The notes beneath the pieces were generated by a model. That model did not search any database and had not been told where the DNA came from. It saw only the letters and a list, made by a program, of their open reading frames with translations. From contig NZ_JAGGKD010000010.1 in assembly GCF_017873415.1 (NCBI RefSeq), forward strand, positions 16,165 through 80,164: a DNA stretch of 64,000 bases, in the 5' to 3' direction. Positions 6,872 through 15,612 of this stretch are shown here, one piece after another. Source of the DNA: Methanolobus bombayensis. Lineage in GTDB: Archaea; Halobacteriota; Methanosarcinia; Methanosarcinales; Methanosarcinaceae. Position numbers and translations under genes: made by a program. Positions within the stretch are counted from its first letter, which is position 1. The number at the start of each line of letters is the position of its first letter.

Positions 6872-8362
6872 ATGATACAAACATTGGAAAAAGAAATTAA
6901 TTACTGCGATGAAACTAAACCAATGGACGGACTACAGAACATGAAAAAGACAAACATATTATGTTCTGCCGCCGATGCGGCAAGTCAGAACATAAAGAAC
7001 CACCTCCTTCATAATACACAATGGGAAAAACCCGACCAGATACCTGATGACTGGGAAGGATTAAATTCAATTTATGAGAATCAGGAAATACGAATTCTTG
7101 AGATCGAAGGACATCATATTTACGAAGATCAAATCGATGAGAAAATGAGAACATATGGATTTGAAACTGACCTGATAGTTGTGGCATCAAAACATAAAAG
7201 TAATGATGGAAGATCAGTGCTAACTGCTCATTTCACTGGAAACCCGGATAAAGCAGATTTTGGAGGGAGACCGAAGGAACTGTCAGTGGCTGCACCCCAT
7301 GTTCTGCGCCTTATATTAAGAAATATGAAGGAACTTGCAGAAAATATAGATTATGAAGTAAATATGGAATCTACACATCACGGACCTACCGACCTTAAAA
7401 CGCCAATGGTATATGCAGAGATCGGAAGTTCGGAAAAGCAATGGAATGATCCTGAAGCAGGAGACATTGCATCAAAAGCAATATTGGAAGCAATAAGAGA
7501 ATTTAATGCAAGTAAGAAAACTGGAAAATATATCCCGATTGCCGTTGGATTTGGAGGTGGCCACTATGCATCCAGACAAACAGAACTGATATTGGGAGCT
7601 GAAGTTACATTCGGTCACAATTTCCCTGATTATCAGTTATCTTTTGTAGACAGAAATATAATGTTGCAAGCTTTTGAGAAATCCGGGGCTGATTTTGCAT
7701 ATTTTGACAGGAAGTCCATGAGTTCAAAAGAAAGGGAAAGACTTGCACAATTACTGGATGAACTTGGATTTGTATTGCTGAGGGAAAGCGACATAAGAGA
7801 GATAGGGGAAGTTCAATGGGAACTGTTCATGGAAATTAAGGAGAAATGCAATGACTTATGCCCTGAAGGAAAATTCAGAATCACAGAAGTATTCAGATCA
7901 GGGTTAAAAAAATCTCCTGGTGAAAAAGAAAGGGAATATGGAGAATTGACTCAGTGCCAAATTTGTGAAGAATTATTTCAGGAAACAGTAAAAGCTAGCA
8001 AGAAGCTTACTGAAGAAATGCTCATACACTGCGCACCCATATATATGGAAAGAAAGAACGGAACTCTTTCAAATACCATAATGGGAATGGGTGAAGAAAC
8101 AAAAAGTGCTATGCAGAACGTTACAAATGAATGCATTAAAATACTAAAAGAGCATTATGAAATTAAATATATTCCTGATGAGAATATACTTTGTATCAGC
8201 AACGAAAAATTTAATCCCAGGGCAGCAAAAGAACTAGGAATTCCGGCAGGGCCGATGCTGGGTGAACTTGCAAGAGGAAATTCCGTTGTTGTAGAGGGAA
8301 AGACCATCACACCCGGGATGGTACATAAAAGAAGAGTCAAGCACATCCATATATCCAATTAA
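6872..8362 (+). CDS. dtdA: D-aminoacyl-tRNA deacylase, archaeal/plant type
   Basis: Removes D-amino acids wrongly loaded on tRNA. The 496-residue protein shows the DtdA signatures: ILCSAADAASQNIKNHLL at the N-terminus, HFTGNPDKADFGGRPKELS and APHVLRLILRNM in the first third, ESTHHGPTDLKTPMVYAEIG near residue 168, and VGFGGGHYA near 224. About 100 extra C-terminal residues end in GIPAGPMLGELARGNSV, a segment resembling the C-terminal region of RNase Z-like proteins. The start is uncertain: ATG at 6941 would begin exactly at the conserved MKKTNILCS and drop 23 poorly conserved residues; neither ATG has a strong ribosome site. The TnpB element ends just upstream. Confidence 0.9.
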   Translation: MIQTLEKEINYCDETKPMDGLQNMKKTNILCSAADAASQNIKNHLLHNTQWEKPDQIPDDWEGLNSIYENQEIRILEIEGHHIYEDQIDEKMRTYGFETDLIVVASKHKSNDGRSVLTAHFTGNPDKADFGGRPKELSVAAPHVLRLILRNMKELAENIDYEVNMESTHHGPTDLKTPMVYAEIGSSEKQWNDPEAGDIASKAILEAIREFNASKKTGKYIPIAVGFGGGHYASRQTELILGAEVTFGHNFPDYQLSFVDRNIMLQAFEKSGADFAYFDRKSMSSKERERLAQLLDELGFVLLRESDIREIGEVQWELFMEIKEKCNDLCPEGKFRITEVFRSGLKKSPGEKEREYGELTQCQICEELFQETVKASKKLTEEMLIHCAPIYMERKNGTLSNTIMGMGEETKSAMQNVTNECIKILKEHYEIKYIPDENILCISNEKFNPRAAKELGIPAGPMLGELARGNSVVVEGKTITPGMVHKRRVKHIHISN

Positions 8363-8419
8363 ATATAAATATTCATACCTGTAATCCAATATACGATTTT
8401 CATTTGAGGGAGAAAAAGA

Positions 8420-9529
8420 ATGAGATCCATAGTAGAAGAGGCACTTGCAAGATCTGAGCAGGAGGAAAATATCCGTGGTCCGGTTGCAAGCCCCGAGCAC
8501 AAAGACATAAATGCAGAATTAGAGGACATGCTACGTCAGTTACACACCAACATCAAAGTAATAGGATGTGGCGGCGGCGGTTCCAACAGTACACAAAGAA
8601 TGGTCGAAGAAGGAATAAAAGGTGCAGAGTTCATTGCAGTGAACACAGATGCTCAACACCTGCTGAATATTAAAGCAGACCAGAAAATACTCATTGGAAA
8701 GAAAAAGACAAGAGGTCTCGGTGCAGGTAGTCTCCCGCAGATAGGCGAGGATGCAGCACTTGAGAGTGTTGACGAAATTGCTGCTGTAGTAAATGGCTCT
8801 GACATGGTATTCATTACATGTGGACTAGGAGGAGGAACCGGAACAGGATCAGCCCCCATAGTTGCTGAAGCTGCAAGGGACGCGGGAGCGCTTACCATTG
8901 CCGTTGTAACATTGCCATTCAGTGTAGAGGGACAAGTTAGAAGGACAAATGCTGAGGCAGGTCTTGAGAGACTCAGAGAAGTAGCAGACACTGTGATAGT
9001 AGTTCCAAATGACAAACTCCTTGAAGTAGTTCCAAGATTACCACTCCAGGCAGCGTTCAAAGTTTCCGATGAAGTCCTTATGAGAGCAGTAAAGGGTATA
9101 ACAGAACTTATTACAAAACCAGGTCTCGTTAACCTTGACTTTGCAGATGTCAGAACTGTCATGCAGAACGGTGGTGTGGCAATGATAGGACTTGGAGAAG
9201 CAGATGGAGAGATTAAAGCAGTCGAGTCCGTACAGAAAGCACTTCGCAGCCCGCTTTTAGACGTGGACATATCTGGCGCGACATCCGCACTTGTCAATGT
9301 TATCGGTGGCCCGGACATGACAATTGCAGAGGCTGAAAGTGTTGTACAGGAAGTATACAGCAGAATCGATCCTGAAGCAAGACTTATCTGGGGAGCACAG
9401 GTCAATGATGAACTCGAACAGACTGTGCGTACTATGATAGTGGTTACAGGGGTAAAGTCACCGCAGATATATGGTCACGGCGGTGCAAAGAATGTAACCA
9501 GGAAATACGGAATCGATTTTGTTAAATAG
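8420..9529 (+). CDS. ftsZ: Cell division protein FtsZ (FtsZ1-like)
   Basis: A tubulin-like GTPase that polymerises into the division ring at mid-cell. The 369-residue protein carries the nucleotide motif GCGGGGSN near residue 49, the tubulin signature GGGTGTG near 138-144, and the T7 synergy loop LDFADV near 241 that completes GTP hydrolysis in the neighbouring subunit. The N-terminus [11 protein letters not shown] and the position next to secE-nusG fit the archaeal FtsZ1 group. The short tail ends [15 protein letters not shown] lies upstream of the ATG. It starts 57 bases after dtdA and may share its transcript. A T-run and a hairpin follow the stop. Confidence 0.95.
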   Translation: MRSIVEEALARSEQEENIRGPVASPEHKDINAELEDMLRQLHTNIKVIGCGGGGSNSTQRMVEEGIKGAEFIAVNTDAQHLLNIKADQKILIGKKKTRGLGAGSLPQIGEDAALESVDEIAAVVNGSDMVFITCGLGGGTGTGSAPIVAEAARDAGALTIAVVTLPFSVEGQVRRTNAEAGLERLREVADTVIVVPNDKLLEVVPRLPLQAAFKVSDEVLMRAVKGITELITKPGLVNLDFADVRTVMQNGGVAMIGLGEADGEIKAVESVQKALRSPLLDVDISGATSALVNVIGGPDMTIAEAESVVQEVYSRIDPEARLIWGAQVNDELEQTVRTMIVVTGVKSPQIYGHGGAKNVTRKYGIDFVK

Positions 9530-9561
9530 AACATCTCCCTTTTTTAACATGATTAACTTTT

Positions 9562-9591
9562 GATTGGATGGCATATTCTGGCAATCCAATC
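9562..9591. repeat. Hairpin between ftsZ and secE
   Basis: GATTGGAT and ATCCAATC form a perfect 8-bp stem around a 14-base loop, 32 bases after the ftsZ stop. It is followed by A+T-rich sequence but no clean T-run; a T-run instead precedes it at 9537-9546. It may protect the 3' end of the ftsZ transcript or bind a regulator. Confidence 0.4.
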
Positions 9592-9626
9592 GAAAGGTAT
9601 TTTATTAAAGACGTTGTTTTGATGGC

Positions 9627-9638
9627 GCTATATATAGC
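9627..9638 (+). promoter_or_regulatory. Palindromic TATA box of the secE-nusG-ribosomal operon
   Basis: GCTATATATAGC is a perfect 12-base palindrome with a TATA core. It lies about 80 bases before the secE TTG, so transcription would begin near 9660. It is the only convincing TATA box between ftsZ and secE. Confidence 0.5.
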
Positions 9639-9714
9639 AGACATAAAGTTCTGACATTATAGACTTCAAAATATACGCATGCATTACAAACGATCTAACC
9701 GGTTGTGAAGTACT

Positions 9715-9927
9715 TTGGCAGAAAATTCATTTGATCTAAACAAAATCAATAGCGCTAGCATAAACCAATCCTTAAAGACATATTTAAGGGTGCTGAAACT
9801 TACAAAAAAACCATCCAGAGAAGAATTCCTTACCATCGCCAAGGTCGCTGGTCTGGGAATACTTGCGATAGGGTTTGTAGGCTTCCTTATATATCTATTA
9901 TTGGTGGAAATGCCTAAATGGGTGTAA
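9715..9927 (+). CDS. secE: Preprotein translocase subunit SecE (Sec61 gamma)
   Basis: Small subunit that clamps the two halves of the SecY channel in the cytoplasmic membrane. The 70-residue protein has an amphipathic helix (YLRVLKLTKKPSREEFLTIAK, residues about 23-43) and one membrane helix (about 45-65), the minimal archaeal SecE. The start is TTG at 9715; GGTTGTGA lies just before it and no ATG is in frame nearby. Its end overlaps the upstream region of nusG, whose ribosome site is inside the secE tail. Gene order secE-nusG-L11 is conserved in Euryarchaeota. Confidence 0.92.
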   Translation: MAENSFDLNKINSASINQSLKTYLRVLKLTKKPSREEFLTIAKVAGLGILAIGFVGFLIYLLLVEMPKWV

Positions 9928-9929
9928 AT

Positions 9930-10397
9930 ATGACCGCAGAGTCAGCGATATTCGTAGTGAAAACAACTGCGAATCAGGAACGATCAGTAGCAAATATGAT
10001 AACGCAATCCGCAAGGAAAGAGCATCTGGACATCAGAGCTATCCTTGCACCTGATGAGCTGAAAGGGTATGTGCTTATTGAAGCATCATCGCCCGGAGAT
10101 GTGGAACAGGCAATACAGACGGTACCACATGCCCGTGCATTGGTAAAGGGCCAGTCATCCATCGAGGAAATATCTCACTTCCTCACACCAAAACCAACGG
10201 TAACCGGAATTTCAGAAGGAGCTATCATCGAGATAACATCCGGTCCTTTCAAAGGTGAAAAGGCACGTGTAAAGAGGGTTGATGAAGGCCACGAAGAAAT
10301 TACAGTAGAACTGTTTGATGCAGTTGTACCGATACCTATAACTATTCGTGGTGATACTGTAAGAATCCTCAGGAAAGAAGAAGAGGAAAATTCCTGA
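9930..10397 (+). CDS. spt5: Transcription elongation factor Spt5 (NusG)
   Basis: Archaeal Spt5/NusG, which binds the RNA polymerase clamp with Spt4 and raises processivity, and can couple transcription to translation. The N-terminal NGN domain (about 1-85, IFVVKTTANQERSVANMI) is followed by a KOW domain (IIEITSGPFKGEKARVKRV, about 103-150). I place the start at 9930 because GGTG at 9921-9924 is five bases upstream; an ATG at 9918 in frame would add four residues. The ribosome site lies within the last codons of secE, so the two are probably coupled in translation. Confidence 0.94.
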   Translation: MTAESAIFVVKTTANQERSVANMITQSARKEHLDIRAILAPDELKGYVLIEASSPGDVEQAIQTVPHARALVKGQSSIEEISHFLTPKPTVTGISEGAIIEITSGPFKGEKARVKRVDEGHEEITVELFDAVVPIPITIRGDTVRILRKEEEENS

Positions 10398-10448
10398 ACT
10401 AATCATATTTATTATTAATCAACGATTTAATTTAACGGTGATATTCAA

Positions 10449-10934
10449 ATGGCAAATGTTGTTGAAGCATTGGTCCCAGGAGGAAAAGCAAATCCAGGCC
10501 CACCACTCGGTCCTGCTCTTGGTCCTCTTGGTATTAACATAAAAGACGTGATCGACAAGATCAACGAAAAGACAAGCGATTACAATGGGATGCAAGTCCC
10601 TGTCAAGGTAATAGTAGCAGACGACAAGAGTTTCGAGATTGAAGTCGGAACCCCACCAACATCTGCACTTATATTACAGGAAGCTGGAATCCAGAAGGGA
10701 TCCGGTGAGCCAAACACAGTAACCGTAGGAAACATTACAATTGCACAGGCTGCAAAGGTCGCACGCATGAAAAGAGAAGACATCCTTTCATACGACCTTA
10801 AAGCTGCTGTGAAGGAAGTACTCGGTTCCTGCGTCCCTATGGGCGTAACTGCTGAAGGCATGACTGCAAAGGAATGTCAGAAAGCAATCGACGAGGGACA
10901 GTTTGACGATGCACTGGCACAAGAAGCATGGTAA
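10449..10934 (+). CDS. rpl11: Ribosomal protein L11
   Basis: Large-subunit protein at the base of the stalk, binding the GTPase-associated rRNA. The 161-residue sequence has the proline-rich PGGKANPGPPLGPALGPLGI (about 11-30), the VKVIVADDKSFEIEV strand and the rRNA-binding domain with IQKGSGEPNT and the C-terminal GSCVPMGVTAEG. The archaeal C-terminal extension (AKECQKAIDEGQFDDALAQEAW) is present. GGTGAT (10437-10442) is seven bases before the ATG. It follows nusG with a 51-base gap. Confidence 0.97.
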   Translation: MANVVEALVPGGKANPGPPLGPALGPLGINIKDVIDKINEKTSDYNGMQVPVKVIVADDKSFEIEVGTPPTSALILQEAGIQKGSGEPNTVTVGNITIAQAAKVARMKREDILSYDLKAAVKEVLGSCVPMGVTAEGMTAKECQKAIDEGQFDDALAQEAW

Positions 10935-11031
10935 GCCCATGCACTAACCAATAACTTTAATATTAATACAGATTATTGGAGTGCCACTATAGACAGAGTG
11001 ATGGTTTTAGAACCTGAAACTCTAGACAAAT

Positions 11032-11086
11032 CCGTAGTAGACCGTAACGGTCCTGCCTGAACCTTGAGTTCAACACTACGGGAGGT
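11032..11086 (+). promoter_or_regulatory. Structured leader before L1, possible autoregulatory site
   Basis: In the 157-base gap between L11 and L1, CCGTAGT (11032-11038) pairs perfectly with ACTACGG (11075-11081). Inside, GACCG-TAA-CGGTC (11040-11052) makes a second hairpin. The outer stem abuts the L1 ribosome site GGAGGT (11081-11086), so folding could hide it. L1 is a known repressor of its own mRNA in archaea, although in Methanococcus the site lies inside the gene. Regulation at this site is inference. Confidence 0.45.
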
Positions 11087-11091
11087 AAAGA

Positions 11092-11733
11092 ATGGCAGAC
11101 GAAAGTATAGTAGAAGCTATTGAGAAGTTATTAGCTGAATCACCTGAAAGGAAATTCTCAGAAGGTGTGGAACTTGCTATTAACTTAAAAAATCTGGATA
11201 TGAGTCAGCCTAAAAACCGTGTTGATGAAGAAATATTACTTCCAAACGGATTAGGAAAAGACCTCAAGATCGCAGTATTTGCGAAAGGTGAGGTTGGTCT
11301 CCAGGCAAAAGAAGCTGGCGCAGAAATCGTATTCTCTGAGGAAGATCTTGCTGAAATGGCCGAAGACAAATCACGTGCCAGATCAGTTGCAAATGAATAC
11401 GACTTTTTTGTTGCTGAAGTCCAGTACATGGCACAGATTGGTAAAGCACTTGGTGCCATATTGGGTCCAAGAGGAAAGATGCCAACTCCATTGCCACCTG
11501 GAAAGAATGTGGCAGATCTTATCAACAGCGCAAGAAGCTCAATAAGAGTAAGATCAAAGGATAAGCTTACTTTCCATGTATCCGTTGGCCGCAGAGAAAT
11601 GGATATCCAGGAACTTGCAGAGAACGTAGAAACAGTCCTTAGCAGAGTGGAAGGCTCCCTTGAAAAGGGTAAGCACAACATAAAAGCTATTTATGTTACA
11701 ACCACAATGGGCAAATCAGTGAAGGTGGCATGA
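11092..11733 (+). CDS. rpl1: Ribosomal protein L1
   Basis: Protein of the mobile L1 stalk near the tRNA exit site, and in archaea a translational repressor of its own operon. The 213-residue sequence has the typical ILLPNGLGKDLKIAVFAKG region (about 47-65), the domain II strand EYDFFVAEVQYMAQIGKALG and the signature ILGPRGKMPTPLPPG (about 123-137), then the domain I closing segment HVSVGRREMDIQELAENVE. A strong GGAGGT precedes the ATG. Its stop overlaps the L10 start (ATGATGG), giving translational coupling. Confidence 0.97.
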   Translation: MADESIVEAIEKLLAESPERKFSEGVELAINLKNLDMSQPKNRVDEEILLPNGLGKDLKIAVFAKGEVGLQAKEAGAEIVFSEEDLAEMAEDKSRARSVANEYDFFVAEVQYMAQIGKALGAILGPRGKMPTPLPPGKNVADLINSARSSIRVRSKDKLTFHVSVGRREMDIQELAENVETVLSRVEGSLEKGKHNIKAIYVTTTMGKSVKVA

Positions 11734-12761
11734 TGGAAGAAGATCACCACACAAGTCATATCCCACAGTGGAAAAAGGATGAAGTTGAGGAAATAAAGGA
11801 ACTCATCAAGAAATATCCGATCTTTGGTGTCATCGGTATTGGAGGGATTCCTGCAAAACAACTTCAGAAGATGAGAAGAGACCTTAAGGACAAGGCTGTT
11901 TTGAAAGTCTCTAGGAACACCCTTATAAGACGAGCACTTGACGAATCCAGTGAAGGAAAGGAAATGGAAGAGTATGTTGATGCTCAGACAGCCCTTGTTT
12001 TCACAGAACAGAATCCTTTCAAGTTATTCAAAACACTGGAAAAGAGCAAGAGCCCATCTCCAATTAAAGCAGGTGCAATTGCACCTAAAGATATTATTGT
12101 CGAGGCAGGCGAAACATCATTCCCACCTGGCCCAATACTCGGAGATATGCAGGCAGCAGGAATTCCTGCAGCTATCGACGGTGGCAAAGTGGTAATCAGA
12201 GAGACAAAAGCCGTAGCAAAGGAAGGCGAGGCAGTTTCACAGAAACTCGCTGCAATGCTCACAAGGCTTGAGATCTACCCAATGGAAGTAGGTCTTGACC
12301 TAAGAGCAGCTTTTGAAAGCGGAATGGTTTTCACACCAGATGTATTGGCCATTGACGAAGACAAATACTTCTCAGATATCGTACTGGCAGCACAGCAGGC
12401 ATTCAACACATCCGTGTTTGCAGCATACCCAACTGCAGAGAACATCAACACACTTATTGCAAAAGCAACATCAGATGCGCGCAACCTTGGTGTCAACGCA
12501 GAGGTATTTGAACCAGAGATTGTCGATATACTTCTTGGAAAAGCACAGTCTGAAATGCTTTCAGTTGCATCCGTTGCATCTGCTAACAATGCAGAAGCAG
12601 TTGACGATGAACTGAAAGAAGCACTGGGTGCTGCAGCAAGTGCAGCCGCAGCTGCTCCGGCAGAGACTACTGTTGAAGAAGAAGAAGAGAAGGAAGAAGA
12701 ACAAGAAGAGGAGTCAAGTGAAGAAGACGGCATGGCCGGACTTGGAGCACTCTTCGGATAA
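11730..12761 (+). CDS. rpl10: Ribosomal protein L10 (stalk protein P0)
   Basis: Anchors the L12 dimers to the ribosome and forms the stalk that recruits translation factors. The 343-residue protein has the rRNA-binding domain (WKKDEVEEIKELIKKYP, GIGGIPAKQLQKMRRDL, VSRNTLIRRAL), the archaeal insertion domain, long L12-binding helices, an Ala/Glu-rich hinge and the tail [10 protein letters not shown], identical to that of L12. The first ATG at 11730 overlaps the L1 stop; a second in-frame ATG follows at once (11733). Confidence 0.97.
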   Translation: MMEEDHHTSHIPQWKKDEVEEIKELIKKYPIFGVIGIGGIPAKQLQKMRRDLKDKAVLKVSRNTLIRRALDESSEGKEMEEYVDAQTALVFTEQNPFKLFKTLEKSKSPSPIKAGAIAPKDIIVEAGETSFPPGPILGDMQAAGIPAAIDGGKVVIRETKAVAKEGEAVSQKLAAMLTRLEIYPMEVGLDLRAAFESGMVFTPDVLAIDEDKYFSDIVLAAQQAFNTSVFAAYPTAENINTLIAKATSDARNLGVNAEVFEPEIVDILLGKAQSEMLSVASVASANNAEAVDDELKEALGAAASAAAAAPAETTVEEEEEKEEEQEEESSEEDGMAGLGALFG

Positions 12762-12815
12762 TCAGAATTTACAAAATACAAAATTTACATTGATATAAAT
12801 AAAAGGTGATTTCAC

Positions 12816-13133
12816 ATGGAATACATATATGCAGCACTTTTACTCTACAAAGCAGGTAAAGACATTACAGAAGAATCAGTAGTAGCCGTACTTCAGGCAG
12901 CAGGCGCAGACGTTGACGACGCACGTGCAAAGGCACTTGTCGCAGCTCTTGATGGCGTAGACATCGAGGAAGCAATGGCAACCGCAGCAGTCGCAGCAGC
13001 ACCGGCAGCAGGCGCAGCTCCAGCAGCAGCAGCTGAAGAAGCTCCAGCAGAAGAAGAGGCAGCTGAGGAAGAAGAGGAAGACGACGCAGCAGAAGAGAGC
13101 GGCATGGCTGGTCTCGGAGCACTCTTCGGATAA
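12816..13133 (+). CDS. rpl12: Ribosomal protein L12 (P1)
   Basis: Acidic stalk protein, present as several dimers on L10, that contacts elongation factors. The 105-residue protein has an N-terminal dimerisation helix region ([20 protein letters not shown]), an Ala-rich hinge (about 55-75), a Glu/Asp run and the factor-binding tail [17 protein letters not shown] precedes the ATG by seven or eight bases. It is the last gene of the operon and is followed by a strong terminator. Confidence 0.97.
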   Translation: MEYIYAALLLYKAGKDITEESVVAVLQAAGADVDDARAKALVAALDGVDIEEAMATAAVAAAPAAGAAPAAAAEEAPAEEEAAEEEEEDDAAEESGMAGLGALFG

Positions 13134-13145
13134 ACAAACATTATC

Positions 13146-13179
13146 TGTCCGCCTTTGTGCGGACAACACATTCTTTTTT
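13146..13179 (+). terminator. Terminator of the ribosomal operon
   Basis: TGTCCGC and GCGGACA (13146-13152, 13159-13165) form a perfect 7-bp stem with a six-base loop, followed within six bases by TTCTTTTTT. It ends the secE-L12 operon; the T-run touches the stop of the convergent methyltransferase gene. Confidence 0.8.
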
Positions 13180-13678
13180 AATCAGCTTTCCTGAAAAGCT
13201 GGCATTTTACATAGGATTTAATATATATCTCGTTTTCAAGTATCAGATTATTTTCCCTGCAAATATCAGGATAGTGATTATTCCAACTCTCCGGAGTTTC
13301 CTTGAACATAAAGAAAGGAAGCATCATAACAGTATCCAAACCCATTATTGGTTTTGCACAATCAACAATTCCAAAACAAGACTGATCCTTCAACACACGT
13401 GAAACTTCCTTAATAGCTCCTATTCTTACCTCGGATGTGGTCTCACAGAATGCCACTGATGTAACTACAAGATCAAAAGATCTATCATCAAATGGGAGAA
13501 GATCCATTGAACCCCTATACAGATTCAGAGAAGTACCTGATTTTGAGCCTTTTGTGGCTGCATAATCCAGTTGTGTGCTCGAAAGGTCAAGTCCATGAAT
13601 ATTAACATCTCCTCCAAGTTGCCTTGAAACTGCAATACCTACAGATTCAGTTCCACATCCCAGATCAAGGACAGACAT
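13178..13678 (-). CDS. Class I SAM-dependent methyltransferase, probable lost start codon
   Basis: The frame from ATG 13678 gives 166 residues beginning at the SAM-binding motif VLDLGCGTES, so it lacks the usual N-terminal helices. The same frame stays open for 44 more codons up to 13810 and encodes convincing family sequence, including HYDFFATILGFGDTYYTQVA and KALPLEHG. No ATG, GTG or TTG occurs in that extension. Its first codon after a stop is ATA, preceded at the right distance by GGGTG. Motif I has GTES where relatives have GTGS. Substrate unknown. Either the gene starts with ATA (210 residues) or an ATG>ATA change has damaged it. Confidence 0.75.
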   Translation of the reverse strand: MSVLDLGCGTESVGIAVSRQLGGDVNIHGLDLSSTQLDYAATKGSKSGTSLNLYRGSMDLLPFDDRSFDLVVTSVAFCETTSEVRIGAIKEVSRVLKDQSCFGIVDCAKPIMGLDTVMMLPFFMFKETPESWNNHYPDICRENNLILENEIYIKSYVKCQLFRKAD

Positions 13679-13936
13679 TCCATGTTCAAGTGGGAGGGCT
13701 TTAGCTACCTGAGTATAATAGGTATCACCAAAACCAAGGATAGTTGCAAAAAAATCATAGTGCTTCCCACCAAAGAGCCAGCCAAAATTATTTCCCTTTA
13801 CGTGATTTATCTACACACACCCTTTGAAACCTTTAATCAAGAGAAAAAAATAAAGTTCTCTTAACTCCCAATAATTAGTATGAAACTAACCATTAATAAA
13901 ATTTACAATCGTTGGGAGACTTAAGCAAACAAATAT

Positions 13937-15568
13937 TCATGAGTTTTGTACAAAAATAACTGCAAAGAGGAATATAGCACTCATGAATCCTACAATACCC
14001 ATTACTGGAAGGTATCCTTCACCACTTGTTGCAAAGTAAGAAGATGCAAGCAGAATTCCAAGCAGAAATGTGTATTTTGCAATGGAATCGATTGTCCTGT
14101 ATTTTCTGATCTCATCGGTTTTCTTTTCGAATCTCTCGATCTTGTAACCCCTTATAGTCTCGATCACATCATTGACACCCTGAGGTAGTTCCTTGATAAT
14201 TTCCAGATACCTGTCACCTTCAAGCTGCAGGTATTCAAAGGCCTCAAATGGAGAATAACGCTTCATCAAAACCTTCACTATAACAGGTTTTGCATTTTCA
14301 AGCAGGTTGAACTTTGGATCAAGTTCAAGACAATTGGCCTCTATGAGAATTAGAGCCCTTTCAAGTGTTGAGAACTCAGTTGGAAGGGACAGATCATACT
14401 TCAGGCCAAGGGTTGCATAATTATCACTCTGACGTTCACCGGATGAATAATTCTGCTTTGAGATTATATCGTCAAGATCCAGCTTGAAACGACGTACATT
14501 GATATCTTCCTTGTTTATTCCCGTGATCTTCAAGAATGATTCAAATACAACATCCAGCCTTTTCTTGTAAATACCATAAAAAAGGTTGAGCATATTACGA
14601 CGCAGCTCATCGTCTATTGTACCTACTGCACCAAAGTCAATGTAAGCGATACCATCCTCCTGCAGGATTATGTTTGAACTATGGGGATCGGCATGATAGA
14701 ACCCATCAATATAAACCTGTTTCAGGTAACTTTTACTGATAATATCGGCATACCATTTTTTCTTTTCACGAGGCACGTCTGAAAGTTTTCTGATGGTGAC
14801 ACCTTCCATATAATCCATGACAAGGACATTCTCATTGGAAAAATCGTCATAGATATGTGGGACATGTACCTCTTTCACATCTGCAAAGTTCTCTTCAAAG
14901 CGCCTGATATTCCTTGCCTCATTGCTCAGGTCGAGCTCACGGCTGAGGAGCTCACTGAATTCATAAAGGAAACCATCGATATCGAAATTCTTTCCAAGAC
15001 CCAGAAGCCTTACAATAATAGGTTTGATGTCATTGAGTATTGCAAGATCAAGATTTATTGTATCTATAAGATTGGGTCTTGTAATTTTTACTGCAACTTT
15101 TTTTCCATCCAGTTTTGCCTCATACACCTGGGCAATTGAGGCACATGCTATTGGTTCAGTATTGAAATCCTCGAAAATCTCATGAATATCAAAACCCGAA
15201 TGTTCAAGGCTCTCTTCAATTTCCTCTTCCCCTATGCTACAACTAAAACCTTCAAATGCTACTTTCATTTTGTCAAATCCAAGAGGATTAACATTATCCT
15301 GAAGATTTCCCAGTTCCTCGATGTAAATAGCCGGAACAATGTCAGGCCTCTTACTCAGTATCTGACCAAGTTTTATGAATGTAGGACCCAGTTCCTCAAG
15401 AGCTTTTCTAAGTTTTACAGCATTTTCCCTGTTCTTGTAATCCAGTACACATGGATTTCTCCTGTTGGAAACATAGTATTGGTTAACCTCACTGTAAATA
15501 AGGCTAAAAAGGTTGTATTTTGAGAATACCCTGAAAATAGTAATGTACCTGCGGATCTTCCTGAACAT
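13937..15568 (-). CDS. UbiB/ABC1/ADCK-family atypical kinase
   Basis: A 543-residue member of the UbiB family, protein-kinase-like proteins with ATPase activity, linked in other organisms to isoprenoid quinone metabolism; the archaeal role is unclear. The hallmark KxGQ motif is present as FIKLGQILSKRPD (near residue 64), with VAVKITRP as the ATP-binding lysine strand (near 173), HADPHSSN as the catalytic loop and DFGAVGTID as the metal loop. Two C-terminal membrane helices (about 493-540) fit the family. A methanogen of this type uses methanophenazine, a polyprenyl carrier, so a link to its synthesis is possible but inferred. It lies 44 bases behind nikO on the same strand. Confidence 0.88.
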   Translation of the reverse strand: MFRKIRRYITIFRVFSKYNLFSLIYSEVNQYYVSNRRNPCVLDYKNRENAVKLRKALEELGPTFIKLGQILSKRPDIVPAIYIEELGNLQDNVNPLGFDKMKVAFEGFSCSIGEEEIEESLEHSGFDIHEIFEDFNTEPIACASIAQVYEAKLDGKKVAVKITRPNLIDTINLDLAILNDIKPIIVRLLGLGKNFDIDGFLYEFSELLSRELDLSNEARNIRRFEENFADVKEVHVPHIYDDFSNENVLVMDYMEGVTIRKLSDVPREKKKWYADIISKSYLKQVYIDGFYHADPHSSNIILQEDGIAYIDFGAVGTIDDELRRNMLNLFYGIYKKRLDVVFESFLKITGINKEDINVRRFKLDLDDIISKQNYSSGERQSDNYATLGLKYDLSLPTEFSTLERALILIEANCLELDPKFNLLENAKPVIVKVLMKRYSPFEAFEYLQLEGDRYLEIIKELPQGVNDVIETIRGYKIERFEKKTDEIRKYRTIDSIAKYTFLLGILLASSYFATSGEGYLPVMGIVGFMSAIFLFAVIFVQNS

Positions 15569-15612
15569 CGGTACTATATTTGTGCTGTTAGTAGATATAT
15601 GTTCGCGTAGGA

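Noticed and set aside
8653..9405. Open frame of 250 codons antisense to ftsZ
   Set aside because: Composition is Ser/Ala/Thr-biased as expected of a shadow frame, there is no domain or ribosome site, and the plus strand is unmistakably FtsZ.
12275..12781. Open frame of 168 codons antisense to L10
   Set aside because: Ser-rich shadow of the Glu/Ala-rich L10 tail with no recognisable features.
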